A stretch of DNA of 64,000 bases from Paenibacillus sp. R14(2021) (GCF_019431355.1 NZ_CP080269.1:1488001-1552000); one strand, 5' to 3'; counted from the first letter of the stretch, positions 45,044 to 53,754 are shown. Numbers and translations: made by a program. Notes: generated by a model from the sequence alone, not told the origin.

Positions 45044-45070
45044 ATTTAGTAATTTACTAAATTACTAAAT
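45044..45070. promoter_or_regulatory. Palindromic operator-like repeat
   Basis: Overlapping inverted and direct copies of TTTAGTAA/TTACTAAA lie about 55-80 bases before the DUF6530 start. TTGTGA sits next to it in a -35-like position on the minus strand. This looks like a repressor site over a promoter. Confidence 0.4.
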
Positions 45071-45129
45071 CACAAACTTGATTCTATCCCAAGCGGTTCG
45101 GCAAGTCAATAGGCGCTCAGCGCAAAAAA

Positions 45130-45149
45130 AACCGCCTTCAAAGGCGGTT
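45130..45149 (-). terminator. Terminator after the VOC gene
   Basis: AACCGCCT/AGGCGGTT stem with loop TCAA, followed by seven T residues on the minus strand. Confidence 0.85.
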
Positions 45150-45167
45150 CCGGCTGCATGTATAGGG

Positions 45168-45962
45168 CTATTGCGATTGGGGCAGCTGCAGAAGACGCGG
45201 TGTATTTTCGGGAAATCGGGTCAACGCTAGACGCAGCCGGTACCCTTCAAGCTCAAATTCAAGGCTGCTTTCGTCAGTCCTCTCATAGGGGAGACCGCTC
45301 GCTTCTAACCGAGTCGCAGCCTCCTCTAGATCTTCGGCACCGCTTACGCCGAAGCATACCTCCATCGACGGAGGCAGCGCCGTCATCGCGATGGGAACCC
45401 ATTTGCGCTTCTTCGAAACGACGACCGCATGCGCCGTACCTCCGATCGCAAACGTAAAATCGTCGAATACGCGATCGAGCTTGACATGCAAGAGCTGAAC
45501 GAGCTTTTGCCTGAAGCTGGCGACTTCGTCGACCGGAAACCCGATCTCTCGCATATACAGAATCTCTAACACGCCGTTTGGTTCTACGACGCCTTCCTTC
45601 ACGTAAGTATGCGAAATCAGCTCCAGCAAGTGGCCCTCGCCGTCACGGAAATACACGTTCTTCCCCGTCTCGAAATCATCGACCGCCCTGCCGTCGGACC
45701 ATTGCAGCAGCGTAATGCCAGCCGCTTCAAGCCGACTGACCGCCGAATCGAAGGCAGAATAAGCAACCTCGAATGCCATATGAACCGGAGCAATCGGCTC
45801 GGCAGTATCCGTAAAGACAAGCGTCGTATGCGGCGTTGGCCGGAAATGAATCTCCGTATCGGATTCAAAGGCAATATCGAAGCGCATTTGATTATGATAG
45901 AATTGTTTGACGCCCTGAATGGAAACCGTGTGCAGATGAAGCTCGGCGAAATGCGTAATCAT
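45168..45962 (-). CDS. VOC-family (glyoxalase/dioxygenase-like) protein
   Basis: 264 residues with two vicinal-oxygen-chelate modules. The first has ELHLHTVSIQGVKQFYHNQMRF and ends YFRDGEGHLLELI, containing His and Glu metal ligands. The second is more divergent (EILYMREIGFPVDEVASFRQ, MEVCFGVSGAEDLEEAATRLEASG). The reaction is not deducible. It is monocistronic and ends at a terminator. Confidence 0.8.
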   Translation of the reverse strand: MITHFAELHLHTVSIQGVKQFYHNQMRFDIAFESDTEIHFRPTPHTTLVFTDTAEPIAPVHMAFEVAYSAFDSAVSRLEAAGITLLQWSDGRAVDDFETGKNVYFRDGEGHLLELISHTYVKEGVVEPNGVLEILYMREIGFPVDEVASFRQKLVQLLHVKLDRVFDDFTFAIGGTAHAVVVSKKRKWVPIAMTALPPSMEVCFGVSGAEDLEEAATRLEASGLPYERTDESSLEFELEGYRLRLALTRFPENTPRLLQLPQSQ

Positions 45963-46115
45963 GCAGCGTCACCTCCCCTTAAGTGGTTATATTTACCATT
46001 ATACTATACTTAGTATATGTTTATGTTTATAAAGTGGCAATCATTAAATAAACACCTGAAGATGAGGACATGAACGCCTTAACGCCGACTACCTGCCAGA
46101 GAGGATTTAGCTCGC

Positions 46116-46835
46116 ATGAAAACCATTGGTAAACTACTAGAAATTACCCGTTACCCCGTAAAATCATTTGCAGGCGAACGTATGCAAGCGTGCGGCATCG
46201 AATCGTACGGAATGCAAGGCGACCGTATCGCCGCCTTCGTAGATGAAACGCGCGAAGGCTGGAACAGCTTCATTACCGCGAGAACCATCCCGGTCATGCT
46301 GAACTATCAGGCTAGGCTTGGAGGAGACGGACAAGCCGATCGGCTGCGCATCATTTCGCCAGATGGGCGAAGTCTGCTATGGGACGAGCAGCTGCGGGAG
46401 GAAATCCAGCAGCACAGCACCCAGCCCGTCTCGCTGAAATCATACGCCGAGCCCATTGATGGTCTAATGGCCGTTGACGCAGCAAGCCTGCTCATCGTGA
46501 CGACAGCTTCCCTCCTGAAGCTGGAGACGCGATGGGACAAAGCGATTGATTCTCGCAGATTCAGACCGAATCTGCTGATCGAGCTGGATGATACGCTGCT
46601 TCAGGAAGGCGAGCTGATAGGCCGCAGTATCGCGATCGGCGGCGCCGAGCTCCAAATTAACGAATACTGCGAGCGCTGTTCCATGATTACGATCGAACCC
46701 GGTACGCTCGAACGGGATAAATCGCTGCTCGCGGCCGTTAATGAGCATTTCGAGCTGCATTTTGGCCTCTACGCTTCCGTTAGACGACCCGGCGGCGTTC
46801 AAGCCGGCGACGAGATCAGACTCCTTCACACTTAA
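46116..46835 (+). CDS. MOSC-domain protein
   Basis: 239 residues. The N-terminal beta-barrel segment (EITRYPVKSFAGERMQACGI) precedes a MOSC domain with RRFRPNLLIEL and the conserved Cys in EYCERCSMITIEP. MOSC proteins resemble the sulfurated-Mo-cofactor-binding C terminus of Moco sulfurase. They include YiiM-like N-hydroxylamine reductases, so a molybdenum-cofactor-dependent detoxification role is possible. Single gene with its own terminator. Confidence 0.85.
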   Translation: MKTIGKLLEITRYPVKSFAGERMQACGIESYGMQGDRIAAFVDETREGWNSFITARTIPVMLNYQARLGGDGQADRLRIISPDGRSLLWDEQLREEIQQHSTQPVSLKSYAEPIDGLMAVDAASLLIVTTASLLKLETRWDKAIDSRRFRPNLLIELDDTLLQEGELIGRSIAIGGAELQINEYCERCSMITIEPGTLERDKSLLAAVNEHFELHFGLYASVRRPGGVQAGDEIRLLHT

Positions 46836-46846
46836 GCATTGACATG

Positions 46847-46870
46847 CGGCGGTCCCGGACGGGATCGCCG
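46847..46870 (+). terminator. Terminator after the MOSC gene
   Basis: CGGCGGTCCC/GGGATCGCCG stem (one G-T pair) with a 4-base loop, followed by TTTCTTG. Confidence 0.7.
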
Positions 46871-47028
46871 TTTCTTGTGTTTGAATAAGAGACAGCCGCG
46901 ACCGAACTTCGGCCGCCTGCGAGCTGACAATCACCGGCATCTGTTCCTGGGGGACATCTATCTTGCAGACTATTGGACATCTATATTAGCAAATGGAAGA
47001 GATAGAATATAGTGTATGAAATAAGCAT

Positions 47029-47337
47029 ATGGGGGTTGTCGAAGATGAGCATTCGAAGCGCAAGGGCCGTAACATTTATATCATTTACAACATCTCGATT
47101 CACAAAGGAAACAACATTACGGTCGAACAGCGGGCTGAATGCGGCGGTCAAATTAATCGGAACGTAGGTACGAATGCGAACAAAGGCGGCCAGAATGCAC
47201 TCTTCGGAAGAAAGACGGCCAACTTCAAATCGAACTTTGCGAACGGGAACGGAAGAAGCGGCATCGCCGGCAAGAAGATCGACGAGCAAAGCGGTCAAGG
47301 CTCAGTAAAACGGATCAAAGTCAAACGCGGCAACTAA
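47029..47337 (+). CDS. Small Gly/Asn/Lys-rich hypothetical protein
   Basis: 102 residues, strongly basic, with IYIIYNISIHKGNNITVEQ near the N terminus and a tail rich in Gly, Asn, Arg and Lys. Codon choice (GGC, AAC, ATC, AAG) fits the GC-rich host. This argues for real coding even though no ribosome binding site is obvious before ATG 47029. No family is recognised. It is the last host-like gene before the accessory island. Confidence 0.5.
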   Translation: MGVVEDEHSKRKGRNIYIIYNISIHKGNNITVEQRAECGGQINRNVGTNANKGGQNALFGRKTANFKSNFANGNGRSGIAGKKIDEQSGQGSVKRIKVKRGN

Positions 47338-47370
47338 TCCATAACGAGCGAAAAACGTCCTTTTGCGGGT

Positions 47371-47500
47371 GTGTGACGTCAGAATTTATGAGAAAATAGT
47401 TGCGAAAAAGATTGATTTATGAAGGGGTATTTTCAGAATTAATGAGAATATTGAGTAGATGACTGTCCATAAAAGGGCCAGAATACATAATTAGTGAGAA
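47371..47500 (+). mobile_element. Left end of a TniB-type transposon (three subterminal repeats)
   Basis: Starting at a TGT (47372), the motif CAGAATTNATGAGAA occurs at 47380-47394 and 47434-47448. A variant ATAATTAGTGAGAA ends at 47500. Spacing is about 52 to 54 bp. Arrays of transposase sites at such intervals are typical of Tn7/Tn5053-like ends, and the tniB remnant lies just inside. Confidence 0.55.
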
Positions 47501-47705
47501 TTTACGCATTTTGTCAATTGTATATTTATTCAAATGAATTTATATGGTGTTCTCCAAGTAAAATGTAACATAAATAATACCCCCGATCATCTTTGATCGA
47601 GGGTATTATTTATACAACGAAACTAGTCTTGAAATTCAATTATATTTCCATATTAATGCGTTTGAATCCAAGTATATGCATTCGGCGTGATAGTAGATTT
47701 GGCAT
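47501..47705. other. AT-rich stretch between transposon end and tniB remnant
   Basis: It contains the terminator at 47570-47613. There is also a short minus-strand frame ending at 47653 (...NAYTWIQTH, stop) that may be the 3' end of a lost gene. No complete gene. Confidence 0.35.
47570..47613. terminator. Terminator-like hairpin
   Basis: ATAAATAATACC.../...GGTATTATTTAT with inner GATCA/TGATC forms a long stem between the transposon end and the tniB remnant. Confidence 0.75.
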
Positions 47706-48662
47706 TTAACTTCTTGATTCCTTAGCTAAAAATGGATCTGCGATGTTCGATCGACTATGGAAAGGAAGCTCCATATCTATTTTTTGGAGAAACGTACGGA
47801 AATCGATGATTTCTTTCAGCGTCCCGTACTTAAAAGGTTCTAGACTAACTTTGTTACAATATCTTCGATCCAATTGCGGATTGCTCAAAAACACACTTAC
47901 AGATTCCGGCATTCCGCATAATACAATTGCAATTTTAATTTCTTCAGTAAATGTCTTTACCCAATTCGATGCTGTAGTAAGAACATGGTCTGTATCGGCA
48001 TCAATTAAGTGCTGAAATTCATCCAGAATGATCATTTTGATACCAAGCTCACGCACAAAATAATGGATACGACTTGTTAAATCAGTCAATGTCCCTTTAT
48101 GATGACCTGGATCGCCCATCACTTCTAGAATCTTGGAAGCAAGCATTTTAGGCGTTGCTTTTGGGGGTACTCGTACGTGTAATACCGTAATATGAGTGTA
48201 TTCCCCTTCATTCGTTTTTACGAGCTCTCTAGGATAGCGAGCAGTAAATTCCTCTGTTACTGTACTCTTTCCGACCCCTGTAGGACCGTAAATATATAAC
48301 CCTTCAGGACTTACAGAACCCTCGGAAAGGACCAGCATCATCTCTAATTCTTCCAGAAGTTCTCCGTAGCCAGGGTGATGAACGATAATTTTCTTCACAT
48401 GCTCAACACGTCTTTTCAGTTCTTCGTTGCTAGCTTTCTTACCATTTAAGCTTTCAAAACTCATATTTAAATAAAAAGAGTCGTCTGAAAACTCATTGTG
48501 ATAAAACGTTATTGAAAACTTATCTTGTGCAATATGGGCATAAGCAAAGTGGTATTCAGACAAATGAATCTCATTTTTTTCCGCTTCTTTCTGAACATCC
48601 GAATAAATACCTGAAAACTTTTGCTCTAACAATTCCAATTCTTCAATAACTTAGAGTGCCAT
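47706..48662 (-). pseudogene. tniB: Truncated tniB-like transposition ATPase
   Basis: The frame encodes an AAA+ ATPase of the TniB/TnsC type: Walker A in GPTGVGKSTVTEEF, Walker B in KMIILDEFQHLID, and PPKATPKMLASKIL. TniB activates the DDE transposase in Tn7- and Tn5053-like elements. The natural start is ATG 48662, with GGGAGG about 7 bases upstream, but codon 4 is TAA (48651-48653). The C terminus stops abruptly at FLAKESRS, lacking the last roughly 60 to 70 residues expected. tniA and tniQ are missing. It is a remnant. Confidence 0.85.
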
Positions 48663-48744
48663 TTACTTCCTCCCATTCTCTCTTTTTCTTAAGAATATCC
48701 TTCTAGTTTGCATTTGTAAAATTCGTTATTATTTGCTCAACTAA

Positions 48745-50697
48745 GTAGAGTAAAGGGCTGGGGATCCCAGCCCCTCCTCATCAAACCGTACATGCAGTTT
48801 TCCCGCATACGGCTTTCCGACGTTCTTCATCCAGGGCAGTACGGTTTTTCCATGTGCATAATGTTTTCAGTCCTGTACGTTGAAGCAGAACATGCATCTC
48901 TGACCAATTCTGCTTACGCTTTCTGTGTTTGTTATTCCAGAACAGTCTCAATCTCCTCAGGATGTACCAGTCCACTTTCACCAGGAAACGGTTTGCCATA
49001 CTTCGATCCACATCCAGATGAGCATAGAAGTTACGCCATCCTTGGATCATCGGATTCAGCAGCTCGACCATCAGCTTTAACGGCCAGTTTAACCTGCCTC
49101 TAGATGCCGTTTCTTCCTTCACACGCGTGCGCATCTTCTTCATTGCTTTCTTCGATGGAAAGCTTCGCAGTCGATACTTTGTCCCGTTTTTATGGAGGTA
49201 AGGCATTTTCCGATGATGAAAGCCAAGAAAGTCGAATCCGTCTTGGTTCTTCCAAAGACACACTAGCTTTGATTTGGATGTGTTCATGGTCAATTCCAGT
49301 TTCCAAAAGAGCGCTTTAAGAGTACGAATCGCCTCAAGAGCCTGCGGTTTGTAGCGGCACAGAATGACAAGATCGTCGGCATACCTTACCAGCTTTCCGA
49401 GGTGAGAAAACCGCTTTTCCCATATCGTATCCAGGTAGTTGAGATAGATGTTGGCCAATAGCGGAGAGATTACGCCGCCTTGTGGGCTTCCGATCTCCGT
49501 TTTGTGCCATACGCCATCCTTCATAACACCTGCTTCAAGCCACTGTCTAATTAACTTCAGAATACGCCTGTCGCAGATGCGCTCTTCGACCAGTTTCATC
49601 AGCTTGCTGTGGGAGATATTATCGAAGTAGCCTGTGATATCTATGTCGACCACCCAGTTGACAATGCCCCAATTGATGCTTTCTCGGATGCTATTAATCG
49701 CCTGATGAGCCGATCGCTTGGGGCGAAATCCGTACGAGCAATCTTTAAAATCCGCTTCGAATATACCTTCGATCACCAATTTTGTCGCCATCTGAACAGT
49801 CCGGTCACGGACGGTTGGAATACCTAAGGGTCGTGTCTTTCCGTCCGGCTTCGGAATCTCTTTCCGTTTGACCGGAGTCGGTCGATATTCCCCATTCATT
49901 AGCTGTTGCCTGATCTCTTCGATGAAGGATTCTTCGCCAATCTCTCGAACGATGAATAAGATCGTTTGTCCATCAATGCCAGCACTGCCGCGATTCGTTT
50001 TCACTCGAGTCCATGCTTCTTGCAGGATATCTTTCCGGAATACTTTGTCATACAGGGCATGAAATTTACGCTTGGGGTTTTCCTTAGCCGCAAGATAAAG
50101 GGTATTTTGGAGTTGTCGAGCGTTTTCATTGGTGGCGTTAGCCGTGTATTCGGCATTCACTTGCTCTTACCTCCTTGATATCCCGTGAACGAAGTGGGGT
50201 ATTGCCTCTCGGCGCCCTTCCCTCCCCGGGGTTATGTTGTCCGCCGGATCATTGGTAGTATGGCCCCCTCCGACTCCCTTCCCGCAGCTCGCCACTTCAC
50301 CTTTAGGGCTTATAGGTTTGCTCGTTACGAAAAAAAAAAACTTCGTGCGGGGGAGGGTCTCCCTAGTTGCAGACACAACTGTCTCTACATGCCGATCCCT
50401 TTACACCGGAGGGTTCTTATGCGCTGCATTCCAAGATCTTCGCGCGTTCCATGGCCTTCGCCGGGGCAGTCGTGGCTCGGCTCCCTCTTGTCCCTTTCGG
50501 GTTCACTTTCACGATGCGGTAGGATTCATTTTCATTACGGCCTGCAGATTTGCTTCATCGCGAAGAGTGCGACTTTTTTCGCAGGGCTTCAGCCGCCGGA
50601 TTTCGCCGACGTCTGCCTGCTAGCTACGGAGCGGCTTGGTCCCTACCCCGACTGAACTTGCATCAGTAAGTTGTGTCTAGCTTAGCTAGGCGCGCAC
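48745..50697 (-). mobile_element. Group II intron (probably class C), inserted in a CGTTAG palindrome
   Basis: The 5' end is GTGCGCG at 50697 and the 3' end ...CTCTAC at 48745 (minus strand). Domain V is readable as the GAAAGCCGTATGCGG...GTACGGTTT hairpin near 48780-48815, followed by a domain VI stem GGGGCTGGG/CCCAGCCC. The 537 bases before the ORF (50161-50697) hold the structural RNA domains and no other gene. Joining the exons restores CTCAACTAA-CGGGCA-TTAGTTGAG, a 9-bp perfect palindrome of the same type as other array repeats, which supports the boundaries. Confidence 0.8.
48781..50160 (-). CDS. ltrA: Group II intron-encoded reverse transcriptase/maturase
   Basis: 459 residues. RT motifs run from TRVKTNRGSAGIDGQTI through IPTVRDRTVQMATKLVIEGIFE and GSPQGGVISPLLANIYL to the catalytic VRYADDLVILC. 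A maturase/GIIM domain follows (LVELLNPMIQGWRNFYAHLD). The protein assists splicing and retrohoming of the intron that encodes it. The last codons read into domain V (AVCGKTACTV). No endonuclease domain is visible, as in class C introns. The frame is intact, so the intron may be active. Confidence 0.93.
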   Translation of the reverse strand: MNAEYTANATNENARQLQNTLYLAAKENPKRKFHALYDKVFRKDILQEAWTRVKTNRGSAGIDGQTILFIVREIGEESFIEEIRQQLMNGEYRPTPVKRKEIPKPDGKTRPLGIPTVRDRTVQMATKLVIEGIFEADFKDCSYGFRPKRSAHQAINSIRESINWGIVNWVVDIDITGYFDNISHSKLMKLVEERICDRRILKLIRQWLEAGVMKDGVWHKTEIGSPQGGVISPLLANIYLNYLDTIWEKRFSHLGKLVRYADDLVILCRYKPQALEAIRTLKALFWKLELTMNTSKSKLVCLWKNQDGFDFLGFHHRKMPYLHKNGTKYRLRSFPSKKAMKKMRTRVKEETASRGRLNWPLKLMVELLNPMIQGWRNFYAHLDVDRSMANRFLVKVDWYILRRLRLFWNNKHRKRKQNWSEMHVLLQRTGLKTLCTWKNRTALDEERRKAVCGKTACTV

Positions 50698-50781
50698 TGC
50701 CCGTTAGTTGAGAAAACGGCAGCCATAAGCTGGCTGCCGTATCTTCGTGTTTATTCAGCTATCGTGCCCGTTAGCTCAATG
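50698..50781. repeat. Array repeat A: hairpin module between two CGTTAG cores
   Basis: A core TGCCCGTTAGTTGAG (left half of a palindrome split by the intron) is followed by the perfect stem ACGGCAGCCA/TGGCTGCCGT (50716-50740). A second core CAGCTATCGTGCCCGTTAGCTCAATG follows. The stop codon of the neighbouring VOC gene lies inside the second core. Confidence 0.85.
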
Positions 50782-51236
50782 CTTTCTTACTATCAGTATA
50801 CATGCCTCTTTCTTCAACCGCCCGAATATAGTGCCCATCTGGATCGTAAAAGGTGAAATAACCGAAATCATTAGTAAAAACAGGTTCTTTATCAATAAGG
50901 GTTCCAGCTTGTTTTATCCGTTCATGCAAAGCAAGCAAATCATTCGTTAATATCTCAACCATCGTTACGTACCCCGTGCTGCTTGTGACAAAAAATGAAC
51001 GAGGAAATATAAACTTCAATTGCGTTACATCTTTCGCTTTGGTTTCCATCAAAAAAATACCTGGGCCATTTCCATTTTTCAATGCTATATGTGCTTCTCC
51101 AAACGATAATCTGCTGAAATCAATTCATAGCCCAACACATAACAATAAAAATCCACCGACTTTTTTAAGTTTGTGACTGGAAATCTCATGCAGCAGTAAC
51201 CGATCACATCTCCACCATTCGTTTTATTGTTCAACA
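50771..51236 (-). pseudogene. VOC-family protein, frameshifted
   Basis: The first part (MLNNKTNGGDVIGYCCMRFP, KSVDFYCYVLGYELIS) and the second part (FGEAHIALKNGNGPGIFLME to SKKALS) are in different frames. The break is at about 51107-51115. Together they make one VOC/glyoxalase-like domain of about 150 residues with the PDGHYIRAVE metal-ligand end. ATG 51236 has GGGAGAATG upstream. The stop TAA is part of the array core. Confidence 0.75.
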
Positions 51237-51575
51237 TATTTTACATTCTCCCTTCTATGTCGATGATCGCCATTGCTGCTGCTCAGATAAATTCCGAGCA
51301 TTTGAGAGTGCAGCTTTCCTTGAATTTATTGATTCGTTAAAAATTCCCACTATCCTGCCCGTTAGTTGAGCGAAGGCAGCCGAACATTTCCGATCGGCTG
51401 CCTTCGTGTCTTAATTGAACTATCGTTTCCCGTTAGCGCAACGACTTACTCTGTTGAATTTCGTGTTCCTCAACATAAAGCGGCATCAGAGAAGGCGAAT
51501 CGTACCTTATCGCGGCCTTTAAACGACAAAATGGTGCCGATAGCCATAGCCCATAGCTGCAACGAAATAATGAGC
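51237..51575. other. Gene-free stretch holding array repeat B
   Basis: Apart from the repeat at 51356-51444, a minus-strand frame ending at 51470 reads LIISLQLWAMAIGTILSFKG before its stop. It may be the tail of a lost membrane protein. No complete gene. Confidence 0.4.
51356..51444. repeat. Array repeat B
   Basis: Core TGCCCGTTAGTTGAG, then a 13-bp perfect stem CGAAGGCAGCCGA/TCGGCTGCCTTCG, then TTGAACTATCG-TTTCC-CGTTAGCGCAAC. This has the same layout as repeats A, K and N. Confidence 0.9.
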
Positions 51576-52490
51576 CTAATCCGACAGTGCCCGCATGATG
51601 TTGGATTTCGCCTCTGCCGCAATCGCTTCATTCCTGTCATCGACCGCTTGCATCAAGATCAGTACGGGGATGTATACCGCGATCAGCCGCGCCAGCAGCT
51701 TCGTTTCCTCGTCCGCTCCTCCGTAAGTTTCGAAAAACACGCCGCGAGCGTATGGTGGTAAAAAGCTGTAAGCAACGCTCAAATCGCAAGCCGGATGGCC
51801 TACGCTCAGATCGCCCCAATCAATGATGCCGGAAACGATCCCGTTCTCATTCACAAGCATATTTTTGAAATGAAGATCGCCATGTAGCAGTGCATTCACC
51901 GCCTCGACACGGTCCGTTTGCAGCCTGCTAATATACGCTTCGATCACACCGGACTCCTCCGGCGACAAGTGTTCAACCACCTTCGATAGAAAGCCCTCCA
52001 ATTTCACTTTGCGCGATGCTATGTCCGTCAAGCTTCGATGATCTTGCTGAACTCCGCACTTCAGCGCCGCCTGCACCGGAAACTCATGCAATCTCCGCAA
52101 AAATTTCGCCAGCGTCTCTGCCGATAAAGCCCGGCGTTCTTCCGTCAAACCGATGGGGAAATCTCCTGGCACGTAGGCATAGCCAAGAAATGGTGCCGGG
52201 TATTCGTCACTTGCTTCGCCATAAAACAACGGTTTCGGATAGGGGATGGTCATATATGCCTCCAGCTTCGGCAGCAGCTTCCCTTCCATACGAATCGAGC
52301 CAACTGCAATCGTTCTTCTTGGAAACCGGAACACGTACTCGTCACCGATGAGAAAAACCGTATTGTCCCAGCCCCAGCCCAATCGCTTCACTTGCTTCGA
52401 TGACAGCTGAGGGAATTGTCTGCCGATCAGCGTCCGCGCCTGCTCTTCGTTAACCTCCCACTCCGCATCCCATACATTCGTTCCTCCCAT
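51576..52490 (-). CDS. APH-type phosphotransferase
   Basis: 304 residues. The kinase-like fold has nucleotide-binding LGWGWDNTVFLIGDEYVFRFP, the catalytic loop ALLHGDLHFKNMLVN (Asp and Asn) and the metal Asp in SGIIDWGDLSVGHPACDL. It resembles aminoglycoside/macrolide phosphotransferases, but the substrate is unknown and no resistance can be claimed. GGAGG lies 10 bases before the ATG. It occupies one unit of the array. Confidence 0.88.
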   Translation of the reverse strand: MGGTNVWDAEWEVNEEQARTLIGRQFPQLSSKQVKRLGWGWDNTVFLIGDEYVFRFPRRTIAVGSIRMEGKLLPKLEAYMTIPYPKPLFYGEASDEYPAPFLGYAYVPGDFPIGLTEERRALSAETLAKFLRRLHEFPVQAALKCGVQQDHRSLTDIASRKVKLEGFLSKVVEHLSPEESGVIEAYISRLQTDRVEAVNALLHGDLHFKNMLVNENGIVSGIIDWGDLSVGHPACDLSVAYSFLPPYARGVFFETYGGADEETKLLARLIAVYIPVLILMQAVDDRNEAIAAEAKSNIMRALSD

Positions 52491-52553
52491 GAAATGGCTG
52501 CCTCCTCGTTCCTTACTTTATTCAGACGTTTACATTCCCTGGAAGTTACGCAT

Positions 52554-52576
52554 AACTGCCCTTTAGCTTAATGCTG
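52554..52576. repeat. Array core (no hairpin) between APH and UPF0158 units
   Basis: AACTGCCCTTTAGCTTAATG, a degenerate copy of TGCCCGTTAGCTCAATG. The UPF0158 stop codon lies within it. Confidence 0.6.
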
Positions 52577-53044
52577 GATTTCAATATCGTGACCCTTACA
52601 CCATTCAATTACTAATTCCTTTATCTTTCTTTCTTTGTAGTCATACCATTGTTTATCAACACCATGTTCAATAATGTTATCTTTGAATCTTCGGAATGCT
52701 CCTCGCCCTTGAATATCTACAAACAGTTTTTCTCGAATTTTTTCATCCTCTAATGCCCCAATAAAATCTTCCATGAGTTCATATTCATTGAAGTCATTTC
52801 TTAATGTAAAGTCGATGTAGATTCCATCTTCATCTTCAAGAATCTGGATTGCTTTTGCGATGTTCTCTCTTTGCCATTCAGGAAATTTTTCGAGTGGCTT
52901 TTCATCTTCAGCCGCTCCAATTTCTTCTCTTGTTAGCATAAAAACTTCTCCTGTTGCTGAATTAATGTATGTAAAAGTATCGTCTATTTGCATCTCAATT
53001 TCACCAACTAAATCAATTAACTTAACTGGTTTCTTAGCCTTCAT
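52568..53044 (-). CDS. UPF0158-family protein
   Basis: 158 residues. It has the family's features: KLIDLVGEIEMQIDDTFTYINSATGEV, LEKFPEWQRENIAKAIQILED, NEYELMEDFIGALEDEKIRE, GRGAFRRFKDNI and the ending KELVIEWCKGHDIE. The function is unknown. The protein is acidic and cytosolic. Its TAA stop is embedded in the array core at 52568-52570. Base composition is clearly more AT-rich than the genes before 47 kb. Confidence 0.88.
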   Translation of the reverse strand: MKAKKPVKLIDLVGEIEMQIDDTFTYINSATGEVFMLTREEIGAAEDEKPLEKFPEWQRENIAKAIQILEDEDGIYIDFTLRNDFNEYELMEDFIGALEDEKIREKLFVDIQGRGAFRRFKDNIIEHGVDKQWYDYKERKIKELVIEWCKGHDIEIQH

Positions 53045-53140
53045 ATTCGATTTCTCCCCTTATAATTACATCTTAATTAACATCCTGTCCAAAAAAAAAT
53101 CAGCTACCCTGGACGAGAAAAACTCCAGACTGCCGCTGCA

Positions 53141-53172
53141 GATTGAACTACCGTTCCCAGTTAGATTAATGG
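53141..53172. repeat. Array core D
   Basis: GATTGAACTACCGTTCCCAGTTAGATTAATGG, a diverged copy of the palindrome without a neighbouring long hairpin. Confidence 0.6.
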
Positions 53173-53291
53173 ACCATTAGTTATTCTTGAGCATCAGAAC
53201 ATTGAGCTGTATGGGCTTAAGCCGCTTCCTACATCTTCATTCTCCATAGACTAATCCTGTACTTTATTACTTTTAAGGAAAGGAGCCCATT

Positions 53292-53681
53292 ATGAAAATT
53301 CCCGTTATTGGGTTTGTAATGGATTCTGGAGATGATGATCCTCAGCACTCACACAAACTTTATATAACTTCCTTCAATGGAAACCCGGTTCATGTTCATT
53401 CAATTTCCGGTATAACATCAATAAATGACGGACATTCTCATCAATACGCGAGCTGGACTGCCCCTGCCCCCACCGGTGTACCTCATGTCCACAGCTATAA
53501 TACCTTTACTTCCATGAATCAAGGTCATACCCATCGCATTCAGGGGAACACTGGTCCCGCCATTGCTCTTCCTGGCGGTGGACATTACCACTTATTTGAG
53601 GGGTATACGACAATCGATGGCAGTAACCCGCATTCGCATGCCTATAGCGGGCGAACAAGTAATGAAGTCAGTAGTCGATAA
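53292..53681 (+). CDS. YmaF-family His-rich repeat protein
   Basis: 129 residues with many His residues in repeated H-x-H turns (HVHSISGITSINDGHSHQYASW, HVHSYNTFTSMNQGHTHRI, HYHLFEGYTTIDGSNPHSHAY). These are the YmaF repeats, probably a metal-binding beta structure; the role is unknown. AAAGGAG precedes the ATG. It is the only intact unit of the array on the plus strand. Confidence 0.85.
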   Translation: MKIPVIGFVMDSGDDDPQHSHKLYITSFNGNPVHVHSISGITSINDGHSHQYASWTAPAPTGVPHVHSYNTFTSMNQGHTHRIQGNTGPAIALPGGGHYHLFEGYTTIDGSNPHSHAYSGRTSNEVSSR

Positions 53682-53754
53682 GCTATGAATTCACCTCTCC
53701 CTTAGTTCTTCTCATTCCTTCATATCATAATTTTACCATGAATTGTAACGAGAC

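Noticed and set aside
46981-47298. Minus-strand frame of 105 codons opposite the Gly/Asn/Lys-rich gene
   Set aside because: It starts with TTG without a ribosome binding site, and its codon choice mirrors the plus-strand frame, which looks more like coding.
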